Positions 1 through 10,705 of a stretch of 64,000 bases of DNA are shown here, piece by piece. The first letter of the stretch is position 1; every line of letters starts with the position of its first letter. A program made the position numbers and the translations under genes. The notes beneath the pieces are model-generated. The model was not told the DNA's origin and made no database searches. It worked only from the letters and a program-made list of their open reading frames with translations. The stretch spans positions 19,245,296-19,309,295 of the forward strand of contig NC_088655.1 in assembly GCF_964019385.1 (NCBI RefSeq), written 5' to 3'. Source of the stretch: Sycon ciliatum. Taxonomy: Eukaryota > Porifera > Calcarea > Leucosolenida > Sycettidae.

Positions 1-139
1 GTTACCTAGTTGATTCTACTTGATTCGAAAAGGATCCACCTGAAAACACACCAAGTTCATAAATCGAACGTGCAATGTGCAAATTTGCGATTTTCCAGTG
101 AATTCGACGCCATTTTGATAGATGGCCGCAGCTGAACAG

Positions 140-597
140 CCGTGTCCTGTACTTCATTACGTTTATTAAGGTGTACGTATAATTTCTCAAAAAAATTTAT
201 TGGTCTACAGTCGTGTCGGAAGGGTACGGTGGGACTGTAGACCTCTTACCTTCTAACACGTTATCACTATATCAGGTCGAGAGCGTATTGTAGTCACTCT
301 CTCTATTCCTGTACCTCATTACGTTTCAGGTGTACGTATAACTTTTCCAAAAAATTTAATGGTTTACGTCTTCAGATAGAGAGCGTATTGCACCCACTGT
401 CTACTCTCTGTAGTGCATTGAGATTTTGTTGATCGCACATGAAAATGGATACACAGACAAAGCAGGCCAAGTACATGGCGAGATGTCGCCAGAAGAACGT
501 CTTCAGATAGAGAGCGTATTGCACCCACTGTCTAGTCGATTTTGTGGATCGCACATGAAATGGATACACAGACATAGCAGGCCAAGTACATGAGAGA
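140..597. repeat. Imperfect local direct duplications
   Basis: Two pairs of direct repeats lie here. About 65 bases at 145-209 recur at 308-370, and about 100 bases from 366 recur from 497, an offset of 131. Substitutions and small indels separate the copies, so they are not recent. I see no convincing gene. The open frame at 598-903 has no recognisable motif and I do not call it. Confidence 0.7.
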
Positions 598-971
598 GTG
601 GACGATGTGCGGATCGACACGGCCTGCGGGTACTTCATTAAAGTTACCCGTGACATAACTAGGATAAAAGTTAATCACTGCAAAGACATTGCCAAGTATG
701 TGAGCACTTTGGACTTGACAGAAGAGTGCACGGGGGACGTTGACAAAACATACCGTGGTGACTGTCACTATCATGACAGCAGGGCACATCGCATGCAGCA
801 TCGCAGATCGTGTCGAATTGCGCATCATAATATTGCAAAATTGCTCCTGTGCATGCAAGTGGATTTCATTGCACTTCTCAGTTTGAGAAATGCTCGATTA
901 TGACAATTCTGCGTGTGAGTGCACTAGCCCTGAACATACATGTAGGTGACCCGTTTGTGGTGTCTCATAGC

Positions 972-1551
972 TAGCCCTTTCCCAAAGATGCTGGCCACTT
1001 TTTTCGGAACTTTTCGTTGTTTAGGAAGAAATCGCAACTTTCGCAACTTCCTTCATTTTCCGGAACTATTTCACAACTTCTCCGCAACCTTGGCGCAATT
1101 GGCCCATGGCATGGGGTCAAAAGGTCAAGTCACCGACTACATGTTGCATTGTTGGACAAATACATACTCGTGCTCGCTCATTTCTCGCCTGCCTTCAGGC
1201 TCATTTCTGAGAAACAGTAGATCAACGGTAGTTATGATATTTATGTGCATTCCCTTTTCCGTGCAGTGTAATGATGTACATGTACATGTAGGATACATGC
1301 AATAGGCTACTGGCAATGTGTAAAGGTGGTTCACAGCAGGAAGGGGTGTACGAGTTTGCTGTCGCAGCATTGCTATTTCTGCTCCCTGTTTTGTAGGTTT
1401 TGCACAAGAACTCTCCAATTTTAGTTGCGATATTGGCAACTTTTGAGCTTTTTCTGAAAATATGGATGCGATTTCAGCAACTAGCACTTGTTTTGGCACG
1501 GTTGCGAAAAGCAAAAGTTGCAAAAACTATGGCATCTTTGGGAAAGGGCTA
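972..1551. mobile_element. hAT-like non-autonomous DNA transposon
   Basis: The ends are inverted repeats beginning TAGCCCTTTCCCAAAGATGC (right end as its reverse complement). They are flanked by an exact 8-bp duplication, CTCATAGC, at 964-971 and 1552-1559. An 8-bp target duplication is the hAT signature. The 580-bp interior is rich in short GCAACTT-type repeats and has no transposase. Family assignment rests on target-site length and the TAG start only. Confidence 0.8.
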
Positions 1552-1865
1552 CTCATAGCCTACCTCACGACCTTCTGCTTTCTTCCTTCATCACTTGTAT
1601 CTTGCAGGTATCTCATCCCGTGACGCCCACATTGAAGTCTGAATTTGAAGTGTGAAGATGCTTCAGCAACCACATCGTACTTTTCCATTGTTTTCATTGT
1701 GCTTCTACTGTGCACATGTGGGGTAAACATGTGATGACATTGTATGCTGGCGACACGGTCAGATGTTGTCCATGCGTCTAATGTACACCTGCATGTTATG
1801 CATTGAAAACAGGCCCGTCGCACCGACTTTGGAGGTGGGGCGGCCATGGAAGGGGATGCGGGGTC

Positions 1866-2116
1866 CTCCCCCCGGAAAATTTCAAAAATTGAAGCCAATT
1901 GCAAGCATTTCCAGGTATTTGGTGCCATTTCAGTGTACGGTAACTACAATGAAAGTCTTTTTGATTCTGCAACAAACGAAGAAGACGCTACGATCGGGGA
2001 CAAACATTACCCTCCCCGGGAAAAAATTCAAAAATTGAAGCCAGTTGCAAGCATTTTCAGGCATTTGGTGCCATTTCAGTGTAACTGCAATGAAAGACAT
2101 TTTTCTGCAACAAGCC
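1866..2116. repeat. Diverged tandem repeat, period about 146 bp
   Basis: The segment starting TTCAAAAATTGAAGCC at 1881 recurs at 2027. The second copy is interrupted at 2116 by the BEL provirus and resumes at 10042 (ATGATCGGGGACAA, compare ACGATCGGGGACAA at 1990). This fixes the outer boundaries of the provirus, because the host repeat reads continuously once 2117-10041 is removed. Confidence 0.7.
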
Positions 2117-2480
2117 TGTTGTGAAACGACAAGTTCTCGAGAGTGAAAGGCCTTTTCGCTTGTGACATTGTGTTCATTTCAATGCAGCTGTATCCCGACT
2201 CCGCCGTACCGCTGATGTTTACGACGTGGCATACGCTACAGGCGCTATGTGCGGTTTGCTGTGTGCGCTGTAGTTGTATGTTGTATGTGTATGCTTTTCT
2301 CATATACGCTGTCATTTTCACGCTATAACTACCTGGTGGTTTTAGTGTTCAGTTGTTCCATTCATTGTTCATTGTTATTAGTCGATGGAAGTGAATATAC
2401 TGTTGAGAATAAATAGTTGTCCTCGTGCCGTGTGGGGTCGTTCGTTCCTCATACTTTAGAGAACCAGAGGGTTCACAACA
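2117..2480 (+). repeat. LTR, subtype 1, left
   Basis: 364 bp, TGTTGTGAAACGACAAG start and TTCACAACA end. It is nearly identical to 3497-3861. The AATAAA at about 2410 is a plausible polyadenylation signal. Confidence 0.88.
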
Positions 2481-2482
2481 TT

Positions 2483-2500
2483 TGGCGACCACGCCAGGAT
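2483..2500 (+). other. Primer-binding site of the first BEL unit
   Basis: TGGCGACCACGCCAGGAT begins two bases after the LTR end, the standard position for a tRNA primer-binding site. The same 18-mer follows the LTR at 4219-4236. I cannot name the tRNA. Confidence 0.65.
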
Positions 2501-2511
2501 ACGAAGCGAGC

Positions 2512-3153
2512 ATGGCACAGGAACTATGCCTATGGATCATTGAAGCCAGCTTTATCGCCAACGGAATTCGGTATGGATTCGAAGGCGATAGGTTGAGAGA
2601 ATACTTGGAGAAAAGGCTCCGACAGAGCGAGGAGTTTGAAGAGCGCGGTGCTAGACGGCAAGAATGTGCGCTCCGCACAGAGTTTAACGAAAAGCTCAAG
2701 AAGATGGCCGAGCGCATCGCCGTCAGTACATATTATGAGGAAGCAAAGCGAGATTTGCTTGCCTCGCCCGGAAGGACGCCGAACAAGGCGCGTAAGACTT
2801 TGCTTACAGACAAGCAGCGGTCAGAAGAGTACTTGAAGCCAGCGGGAGGATCAGATCCAAGGCCCACTGCGTCGGTACAGAGCATGGCGACATCGGTCGG
2901 AGACGCTCAGAAGCAGCTGGAGTCTCGGCCGAACGACGTAGAGGCGCAAGACGTCGAGGCGCAAGACGTCGAGGCGCAAGACGTCGAGGCGCAAGGCGTA
3001 GAGGCGCAAGTCGTAGAGGCGCAAGAGTTGGAGGCGCAAGACGTAGAGGCGCAAGAGGCGCAAGACGTAGAGGCGCAAGAGGCGCAAGAGTTAGAGGCGC
3101 AAGACTTAGAAACACAAGGCGTAGAAGTTAGCACGGAAAAAGTGAGCGGCTAG
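2512..3153 (+). pseudogene. Internally deleted BEL gag with VEAQ repeats
   Basis: The ATG at 2512 matches the start of the intact gag at 4248 (MAQEL versus MAEEL, then a similar glutamate/arginine-rich helix). Relative to 4248-5303 it lacks most of the middle capsid region and the zinc knuckle. It joins from about residue 73 to a segment matching YEEAKRELLASLGKTPDKA, then to the region before the knuckle. The C-terminal third is a tandem five-residue repeat, VEAQD and variants, encoded by 15-bp units at about 2936-3115. The protein is 213 residues and lacks protease, RT and integrase, so this unit depends on others for mobility. Confidence 0.75.
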
Positions 3154-3496
3154 ACTGTGTGGAACATGGAGATTAGATGTATGTTATCCGGTCCAGCGTC
3201 TGCCCCACGAGGCAGTGGCCCAGTAACGGTGTCATGTGTGACAGCCAAGATCTGCAAGCTTATCGGTTGTGTGTTGTCTGGTCCATCGTCCACCCCATGT
3301 CGAAGTGGATCGGTGACAGTGTCGTGTGCAACAGTCCACAGCGGCAAGCTTCGCGAAATCGAGTTGGCCGAAGTGGTGGGCTTTAGTGATATTCTACCAT
3401 GCCCACCACCGCAGCAGAAGATGACGCGTAGTATGCCCCAAATCGTTTGACTTGTGAGTTGTTGTACGGCGGTGAGAAGCCCTTTGGTGGGGAGAA

Positions 3497-3861
3497 TGTT
3501 GTGAAACGACAAGTTCTCGAGAGTGAAAGGCCTTCTCGCTTGTGACATTGTGTTCGTTTCAATGCAGCTGTATCCCGACTCCGCCGTACCGCTGATGTTT
3601 ACGACGTGGCATACGCTACAGGCGCTATGTGCGGTTTGCTGTGTGCGCTGTAGTTGTATGTTGTATGTGTATGCTTTTCTCATATACGCTGTCATTTTCA
3701 CGCTATAACTACCTGGTGGTTTTAGTGTTCAGTTGTTCCATTCATTGTTCATTGTTATTAGTCGATGGAAGTGAAATATACTGTTGAGAATAAATAGTTG
3801 TCCTCGTGCCGTGTGGGGTCGTTCGTTCCTGATACTTTAGAGAACCAGAGGGTTCACAACA
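3497..3861 (+). repeat. LTR, subtype 1, right
   Basis: 365 bp, nearly identical to 2117-2480. It is preceded by the purine-rich GGTGGGGAGAA polypurine tract at about 3486-3496. The next LTR starts only 15 bases after its end. Confidence 0.88.
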
Positions 3862-3876
3862 TTTGGGTGGGGAGAA

Positions 3877-4216
3877 TGTTGCAAACCACCAGTTCTCAAT
3901 TGGGAAAGGCCTTCGCGCTTATGTCATTGTATTCGTCGCAATGTTGTCTTTCGACTCCGCCGTACCGCTGATGTTGCTGCATGGCATACGCTATATGCGC
4001 TGTGTGTGTTTTGCTGTATACGCTGTTATGTCCAGTTTTATATGCGTATGTTTTTGCATGTACGCTGTTTTGCATGCTATAAATAGCTGGTGTTATTAGT
4101 GTTCATTGTTAATTATTCGATGAAGTGAAATATACTGTCTAAAGGAAAAGTGTTGTCCTCGTGCTGTGTGGTCGTACGATCCTGACAATTTAGAGAATCT
4201 TAGAGGGTTCACAACA
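3877..4216 (+). repeat. LTR, subtype 2, left
   Basis: 340 bp, TGTTGCAAACCACCAG start and CAACA end, followed by TT and the primer-binding site at 4219-4236. It differs from the right LTR (9500-10041) at only a few positions once the 9651-9839 insert is removed, so the insertion is young. AATAAA is absent from the expected place, which has TATAAATAGC at about 4078. Confidence 0.88.
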
Positions 4217-4247
4217 TTTGGCGACCACGCCAGGATACGAAGCGAGC

Positions 4248-5303
4248 ATGGCAGAGGAACTATGGAACAATTTGGAAGCCAGCTTTATCGACAATGGAGA
4301 GCGATTAGGATTAGAAGGCGAGTTGTTGAAGGTACATGTGGAGCAGAGGCTCCAACAGTACGCGGAGCGTGAGGAGCGCAGTGCCAGACGGCGAGAGGAG
4401 GCACTCCGCACCGAGTTTGCCAAAACACTAAAGGAGATTAACGAGCGCATCGCCAATGCGCATGAGGGTGAGGGTAAAGCCGCGATGGGAGGTACAGAGG
4501 AATCTCCCAGTCACAGCGGTGGGCGTCAACCGTTGATGAAAATCCCCTCATATGATGGAACGCAGCCATTGGAGCGTTATCTTGACCTGTTCGAGGACAT
4601 CTGTTCCAAGAACGAGTTCGAAGAAAGCGAATGGTTGCTGCGACTGCGCATCGCGCTAGCGGGTAGCAAAGCGGAGAGGATATGTATTGGATGCAATAAT
4701 TACGAGGAAGCAAAACGAGAGTTGCTTGCCTCGCTCGGAAAGACTCCGGATAAAGCGTGGAAGACATTGCTGACAGGCAAGCAGCGGTCAGATGAGTCGT
4801 TTCATCAATACGTTGTCCGTGTTTGCCGAGAGGTAGAGGTGTGGGCCACACTCGCTATGACAGAAGATGGCGAGGTGGACACCAAGTATAGCGCCGATAT
4901 AGGAAAAATGTCCCCGGTGCTGCAAGCAATGGCAAAGCAGGTAATCTTGGAGCAATGCGGACCTGAGATGAAGACGTACCTGGTCGAACGGCAGTGCTAC
5001 GGGATGTCACTGCGCCAGGTACAGGAGCACGGCGCGTCTTACCAGGTCGCGCACGGACGACAGGGTGATACTGCCAGGAAGCCAGTAGAACGATCCGTGC
5101 CAAGGCCCACGGCGTCGGCACAGTGCATGGCGATATCGGTCGCAGATGCAGAGAAGCAGCTAAAGTCGCTGCCACAGGAAGGGAGAAAGGGTTTTCTGCA
5201 GCGAGAGAGACTCTGCTGGAACTGCCTTAAGTATGGCCATATGCCAGAGAATGTCGGTCAGGCGCGAGATGCACGAAATGCCAGAGGAAACACCACCTGC
5301 TAA
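4248..5303 (+). pseudogene. BEL/Pao gag, frameshifted at the zinc knuckle
   Basis: This is the capsid/nucleocapsid polyprotein of the retrotransposon. The ATG at 4248 follows the primer-binding site. The 351-residue frame has an N-terminal charged helical region, a capsid-like middle (the segment YDGTQPLERYLDLFEDI is typical of retroelement gag), and a first CCHC-type knuckle CWNCLKYGHMPE near residue 330. The frame then breaks: the second half of the knuckle region continues in another frame into the pol ORF. A one-base deletion near 5250 best explains this. In the source element gag and pol probably formed one polyprotein. Confidence 0.82.
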
Positions 5304-6460
5304 TACATGATGTGTTGGATAGAGCAGGTTACAGCCGGGAGAAACCGACTGAGATAGTAACGGAGAAGAATGTTGGATCGTGTTGTCTACACTCGCCAAG
5401 TGTGCGGCTGATGACCGGAGTGGCACGAGTTGAGGGAAGAACTCGAAACGCGAAGGTTCGCGTGTTCCTGGACTCGGGTGCTGAAGCGTCATTCGTGACT
5501 GCAGCGTTGGTGTCAGCAATCGATGCAGAACACGTTGGGGTTGAAAATGTAGAGGTGAAGCCGTTCGGCGCGGAACCAACCCAACAGCGCATGGATAAGT
5601 ACGCCATCACGATCCAGGGTAGCTCCGCTAGCATTCGGGTACGCGCGTTCGTGAAACCAACGCTAGAGCTGGACCTGAAGTGCGCAAGTCCGCAGACCAT
5701 TGCGCAGTGGCACAGTTGGGGAGTAGAGCTGAGTGACAAGCCTCAACAAGGGACATCAGACGAAATACATATGCTGATTGGTGCAGACTATATCAACGCG
5801 GTACTGCACAGCAAAAAGGAAGTTAATGGTGAGACGGTGTGGAACACAGAGATAGGTAATGTATTATCTGGTCCAGCGTCTGCACCAAGTCGTAACAGTC
5901 AGCCGGTGACCGTGTCATGTGTCACAGCCCACATCGACAAACTATGGCAGTTGGATGAACCTCCAGAACAACATCAGCACCTGCCATCTTTCCCGCTATG
6001 TCGCCAGGGCAGCGGGTACCAAGTGGGTCTCTTGTGGCGAAATGAGCGTCGCCCAACGGATAACTATGCTCAAGCTAGAGTCATCGCAACGCGGCTTCTT
6101 GAAAAGCTGGAGAGGAATGGGAAGCGTGCGCTCTATGATGATGTGCTGATCAGGGAGTACCGCGAGCTTGGAGCAATTGAGCTGGAGCCATGTGAGAGCG
6201 ATGCCGGGTACTATGTACCGCATCATGGTGTATTCCGCGAGCACGCTGCAACCACGAAGTTAAGAGTGGTGTTCAATGCCTCGGCGACGGCGCCAGATGG
6301 CAAGTCGTTGAACGACATGGTTGACCCTGGACCGTCGCTATTGCCGAGTCTCGCAGGTATGCTATTACGGTTCCGTGAATATAAGAGCGCGCTGCAAGCG
6401 GACATCCGCAAGGCTTTCTTCATGGTCGCGGTTAATCCCGAAGACCGTCCCGTCCGTACC
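5304..6460 (+). pseudogene. BEL/Pao pol, protease and N-terminal RT
   Basis: This segment carries an aspartic protease with the catalytic motif FLDSGAEASFV at about 5465-5497, then the start of the reverse transcriptase (VVFNASATAPDGKSLND and LQADIRKAFFMV, the region of the first catalytic aspartate). It is open in one frame from 5312 to 6505. The true reading frame is lost at about 6450-6460, where RT sequence continues in the next frame (first clear residues FLWPGRSDSDE). This is a second single-base frameshift, independent of the one in gag. Confidence 0.85.
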
Positions 6461-8238
6461 TGCGTTTCTTGTGGCCAGGTCGAAGCGACAGCGATGAACT
6501 GTTAACCTGGAGGCTAACGAAACTGCCATTTGGCGTAAACTGCTCGCCATACATGCTTACTGCGGTGATTCAGCATCACTTGAAGGAGCTACGGGCGTTG
6601 TCTGCACCCAAGGAGGGAGATCGTATTGATCTCTTGCTCACGAGTTTCTACGTTGACGATTTGGTCTCTAGTGTCTCAAATGCCTCGGAAGCTAAGGAGA
6701 TGCAAGAGTTCAGCGTGCGTGTGCTTACGGATGCTGGCATGGAGTTACGCAAGTGGCGAGGCAACGAAATCCCGTGCGATCTAGAGGCCGGAGATAAAGT
6801 TCTCGGTCTGAAATGGAAAACCAGTGATGACTTGCTCAGCATAGCAGCGCTAGGCGAGTCCGATAGGACGTCTGTTTGGACCCGGCGATCCCTCCTCAAG
6901 TGTGTTGCGTCAGTATTTGATCCGCTAGGTCTAGCAGCACCGGCAGTTGTGCCGGGAAAGATACTGCTACAGCAAGCCTGGAAAGTCGGAGGCGACTGGG
7001 ATGATAAGTTGCCTGATGGCATCGCAGCCGCATGCGCGCAATGGTGGGGAGAGTTGGCCGAAGTGGTGAGCATTGACATACCACGTTGGATTTGCTGCAA
7101 TCTTGACACGCCGATTGCGCTTCATGCCTTCGCCGATGCCAGTGAGAAAGCGTTTGGATGTTGTTTGTATGCAGTCGTCAATGAACAGTCGCACTTGGTA
7201 TTTGCCAAGGCCAAAGTGGTACCCGTGTCTCCACCCACGTTAGCCCGCCTTGAGTTACAAGCAGTATGTCTAGCGGCTCGCTACGCTGAGTTTGTGGTGA
7301 AGGAGCTGCGTGTGACCGTCACGCAAGTCTATGGCTGGACTGACAGTCTCACTACCCGTCATTGGATCAGTAATCCGTCGTACAAATGGAAAACATTTGT
7401 GGCTAACCGCGTCAGTCAAGTCCAAGAGATATCGAAGAAGGTCGGCATTGTGTGGAACCATTGCCCGGGCCTTCACAACCCAGCAGATTTACCGTCGCGT
7501 GGGAGTAGTGCACAGCAGATCCCTAGTCCGTTCTGGAGGGGCGGACCAACCTGGATCACGGAGCCCAATGACTGGCCCACCGCATCCTCAACCGCAGCTA
7601 CAGATGAGTCCAGTGTAGAAGTACGAGTGTCAGCCACCACCTGTAGTCGAGAATCTGATAAGGAATGGTGGCTCCGATTCAGTAAATGGTCGAGGGCACA
7701 GGGCATGGTGACTCGGATGTTGCAGTGGAAGCACACTGAGCCTCGTGCTGAACTCTATTTTGCAGCAGACAACGTATTGTACCGCATCGTTCAAGCCGCA
7801 TGTTTTGCTGAGGATCTTGAGCTGATCAAGCAAGGTCAACAAGTGAAGCCTGGGTCGAAGGTGTATCAGCTTGCATCGTTTCTGGATGAGCATGGAGTGC
7901 TCAGAGCCGGGGGACGACTTCAGCACAGCGAGTTGGCGTATGGAGCCAAGCACCCAGTCCTGTTAGGCAAACATCATCTGACCGAGTTGCTGTTGGAGAA
8001 AATGCATGTTGAAAGGATGCACCAAGGTGTAGAAGGAGTCTTGTCGTTCATCCGTCAGAAATTTTGGATTATCGGTGGTCGACGGGCGCTACGCAACATT
8101 ACTCAGCGATGTGTTACATGCCGCCGCTACAAGGCTAAGGCTGCCTCAGAAGTCTGCCCGCCGCTGCCGGAAGACCGAGTTGTTCACGAGAGGCCGTTCG
8201 CAACTACCGGCATCGACTATGCTGGTCCGTTGTACGTG
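6461..8238 (+). pseudogene. BEL/Pao pol, RT, RNase H and integrase N-terminus
   Basis: It continues the RT with LPFGVNCSPYM and the catalytic FYVDDLVSS at about 6646-6672. The RNase H domain begins HAFADASEKAFG (about 7123) and has a TDSLTTRHWI segment. The integrase N-terminal zinc-binding HHCC region follows (about 7972-8130, ending RCVTCRRYK), then the core start with the first catalytic aspartate in GIDYAGPLYVR. A LINE fragment at 8239 interrupts the core. The open frame runs to 8307 only by reading into that insert. Confidence 0.88.
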
Positions 8239-8524
8239 CGCCGTGGTTGGTTGTTGGTTGGTTTTTTATTTCACTTCGCACATTCAAACGGGATGACGAC
8301 CCAATAAAATGACGGCGAAGGCTTAGCCTAGAAGTGGCTATGGAAGAACATAGTAAAAGCTATGGAAGCACAAAGTAAGAGAATAGGATACTAATGACTG
8401 CGGGTAAACGGGGGGAGAGAGAGAATACGATGTATCTGTGATACTACGTGCGGGTTACTGAACTTCACGGGGAGGGAGAGCAGAGCAATCAGCAGCAACT
8501 CGAACTACTCCCTACAGGCGTATG
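8239..8524 (-). mobile_element. 5'-truncated LINE 3' end inside integrase
   Basis: This is the reverse complement of the 3' end of the LINE at 54061-54892, including its (AACC)n tail, which appears here as GGTTGGTTG near 8245. A 7-bp duplication, GTACGTG, flanks it (8232-8238 and 8525-8531). The high similarity to the 54-kb copy shows recent activity of the LINE family and dates this hit after the BEL insertion. Confidence 0.85.
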
Positions 8525-9406
8525 GTACGTGAGTCATCTCCGAAGGTATGGATAGCATTGTTTGTGTGTGCCACCACCAGAGCAGTTCACTTGGAGGTGG
8601 TCGATAGTTTAAGTACTGAGTCATTCTTGATAGCATTTCGGAAGTTTGTCGCGAGACGTAGTTTGCCGTCTCGGATCAGGTCTGACAACGCTACAACGTT
8701 CAAGGCGGCATCTGACAAACTGAGTGTGCCATGGATGTTCAATCCTCCAGCTGCACCATGGCATGGAGGCTTCTATGAGCGAATGGTTGGTACAGTGAAG
8801 AGTGCCTTGAAAAAGGTAATGGGAACAGCGTTTCTGAAGGTCCAGGAGCTTGAGACCCTCTTGTATGAGGTTGAAGCAGTGGTGAATAGTCGTCCGCTAA
8901 CTTATGTGTCTGATAGCCTGGATGAGCCACCAGTAACCCCTGCAATGATGATGGGTGACATCTGGATGTCGTCAGAGAAGCCAGCAGGCACCCTGGACGC
9001 TGCGCAGATGTCATCGAGATTGCGTTACCTCAGTCGGACACTGGAGCACGTCAAGAATCGTTGGGAGGTGGAGTACCTAAGTCAGCTGAACAAACACCAA
9101 CAGACCATGTCGCGCCCTTTAGCTGTGGGTGATGTTGTCTTTGTTATCGATGATACCAAGCGCAAACAGTTCTGGCGTTTGGGACGGATCATCGAGTTAT
9201 TCCCTGGTCGAGATGGTAAGCGTCGTGTTGCCAAGGTTAAGTTGAGTACCAGTACCCTGTTGAGGCCGATCCAAAGGTTAGTGCCGTTAGAAGTATCGTC
9301 ACAGGACGTGGCTCCTGGGCTTGCAGATACCGCTCAACCTGCTATCGTCCCTCAGCAGCCAGCGTATGAACCGTCAGCACCGTTACCACCACCACGGCAG
9401 CAGTAG
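8525..9406 (+). pseudogene. BEL/Pao integrase core and C-terminus
   Basis: Integrase resumes after the LINE insert. It shows WIALFVCATTRAVHLE, the second catalytic aspartate in IRSDNATTF (about 8676), and the glutamate in WHGGFYERMVG (about 8760-8792), completing the DDE triad begun at about 8217. A DUF5641-like C-terminal region follows (LAVGDVVFVIDD, RRVAKVKL), typical of BEL/Pao. The stop at 9404-9406 lies about 95 bp before the right LTR. Host transcription could give an open frame from 8522, but the protein is only part of integrase. Confidence 0.87.
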
Positions 9407-9488
9407 ATGACGCGTTCTGGGCGCGTAGTCAGAGCCCCGGATCGTTTTTGACTTTTGTGCATTGTTGTACGGCGGTGAGAAGCCCTTT

Positions 9489-9499
9489 GGTGGGGAGAA
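9489..9499 (+). other. Polypurine tract of the second BEL unit
   Basis: GGTGGGGAGAA sits immediately before the right LTR, the position and composition expected for plus-strand DNA priming. The same string ends directly before the LTR starts at 3497 and 3877. Confidence 0.7.
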
Positions 9500-10041
9500 T
9501 GTTGCAAACCACCAGTTCTCAATTGGGAAAGGCCTTCGCGCTTATAGCATTGTATTCGTCGCAATGTTGTCTTTCGACTCCGCCGTACCGCTGATGTTGC
9601 TGCATGGCATACGCTATATGCGCTGTGTGTGTTTTGCTGTATACGCTGTTAATAAAAAAAATAAAAAATTTCACGGTTCGCGTGAAACTCGGCTGGAAGC
9701 CGGGTTTTCCGCATCCGCCGTGGGAACGCCACCACCCTCTAGGATCAAAGGCGCAGATGCAGCGCCTAAACGGTGGGAGGTGAGTAGATTAGACCCACCA
9801 CCAAGTGGTCAAAGACCGAAGTCCCATTAGCTGCATCCATGTATACGCTGTTATGTCCAGTTTTATATGCGTATGTTTTTGCATGTACGCTGTTTTGCAT
9901 GCTATAAATAGCTGGTGTTATTAGTGTTCATTGTTAATTATTCGATGAAGTGAAATATACTGTCTAAAGGAAAAGTGTTGTCCTCGTGCCGTGTGGTCGT
10001 ACGATCCTGACAATTTAGAGAATCTTAGAGGGTTCACAACA
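9500..10041 (+). repeat. LTR, subtype 2, right, carrying an insert
   Basis: It matches 3877-4216 except for a 202-bp gain made of the 9651-9839 insert plus one copy of its 13-bp target duplication. It ends CAACA at 10041, followed by AGCC of the outer duplication. Confidence 0.88.
9651..9839. mobile_element. 189-bp structured insert with 13-bp target duplication
   Basis: It is flanked by TGTATACGCTGTT at 9638-9650 and 9840-9852; the left LTR (about 4022-4034) has a single copy, the empty site. One end is A-rich (AATAAAAAAAATAAAAAA). The body has several GC hairpins: CGGCT/AGCCG, GGCGC/GCGCC, GGTGGG/CCCACC and CACG/CGTG. The duplication length points to target-primed reverse transcription. 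Read on the minus strand it ends in T-runs, like a pol III transcript. I do not recognise the RNA; a SINE of unknown head is the best guess. Confidence 0.6.
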
Positions 10042-10077
10042 AGCCATGATCGGGGACAAGGATTTGTCATGTGCTCC

Positions 10078-10105
10078 AAAAAAAAAAAAAAAAAAAAAAA
10101 AAAAA
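10078..10105 (+). repeat. A28 homopolymer
   Basis: A run of 28 A followed by CGGCCGAAAAAGTGGGGC. It could be the tail of an old retroposed sequence. No matching target duplication was found. Confidence 0.6.
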
Positions 10106-10705
10106 CGGCCGAAAAAGTGGGGCAGCCCCGGCTGTGACGGCCTTGGAAAAGGATTTGCCACTTGCGATCCTGGGACGAGTATCAGGTCAGCTTTGTCCTG
10201 TGTGGGCTGTATCAGATTGCTGTTCACTTCTCTATCTGTTGGATGTGTGACTTTCTGCAAGTTTCTGGGGTATGATGGCCTCTCCCTTGCTTGTCACTTT
10301 GTATGATATTACATTCTGTATTCGCTGCTTCCATGGCGTGGTCTGCAAACTGCAATCCTTGGGCAAATGTCATGTTTGCTATGTTGTGCTTTGGCCGTCA
10401 GCTTGTCTACACGCTGTAGTTGAATTATTTTTGTTTCACAACTGACTTCCTCAAGTACGGTGGCCACTGCTTTGCATGGCATTATATATGAAGAATTTCC
10501 TGTTTGTGTCTTGTGCATGTGCGTGGCCACGTGTGTGTGCCGTGTGCATACGCATGTTTGTGTATCTGTGTGCGGGGTAGCGCGGCGGGGAGGGCTGGTA
10601 TGTATCAGTGTGTTATTGCAGTCTCATGGCTACATACAGTACATCGCGTGCGCGTGGTCATTATGTTTACCTCCGGGGTTGGAGGGAACGGAAAAAGAAC
10701 TGAAA

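Larger units (their letters stand above)
2117..10041 (+). mobile_element. Compound BEL/Pao LTR retrotransposon with four LTRs
   Basis: The order is LTR 2117-2480, truncated gag segment, LTR 3497-3861, a 15-bp joint, LTR 3877-4216, full gag-pol interior, LTR 9500-10041. All LTRs run TGTTG to CAACA. The first two are one subtype and the last two another. The outer flanks share AGCC (2113-2116 and 10042-10045), so the whole 7.9-kb block behaves as one insertion. The 15-bp joint at 3862-3876 begins like the primer-binding region (TTTGG) and ends like the polypurine tract (GTGGGGAGAA), which suggests a third interior lost almost completely. BEL/Pao identity comes from the protein order (protease, RT with YVDD, RNase H, integrase) and the RT and integrase motifs. 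The copy is inactive: two frameshifts and a LINE insertion. Confidence 0.88.

Noticed and set aside
598..903. 101-residue open frame
   Set aside because: No recognised motif, homologue or promoter; beside repeats.
2804..3134. Antisense frames rich in LAPLRLAP or STSCAS
   Set aside because: Shadows of the 15-bp VEAQ repeat.
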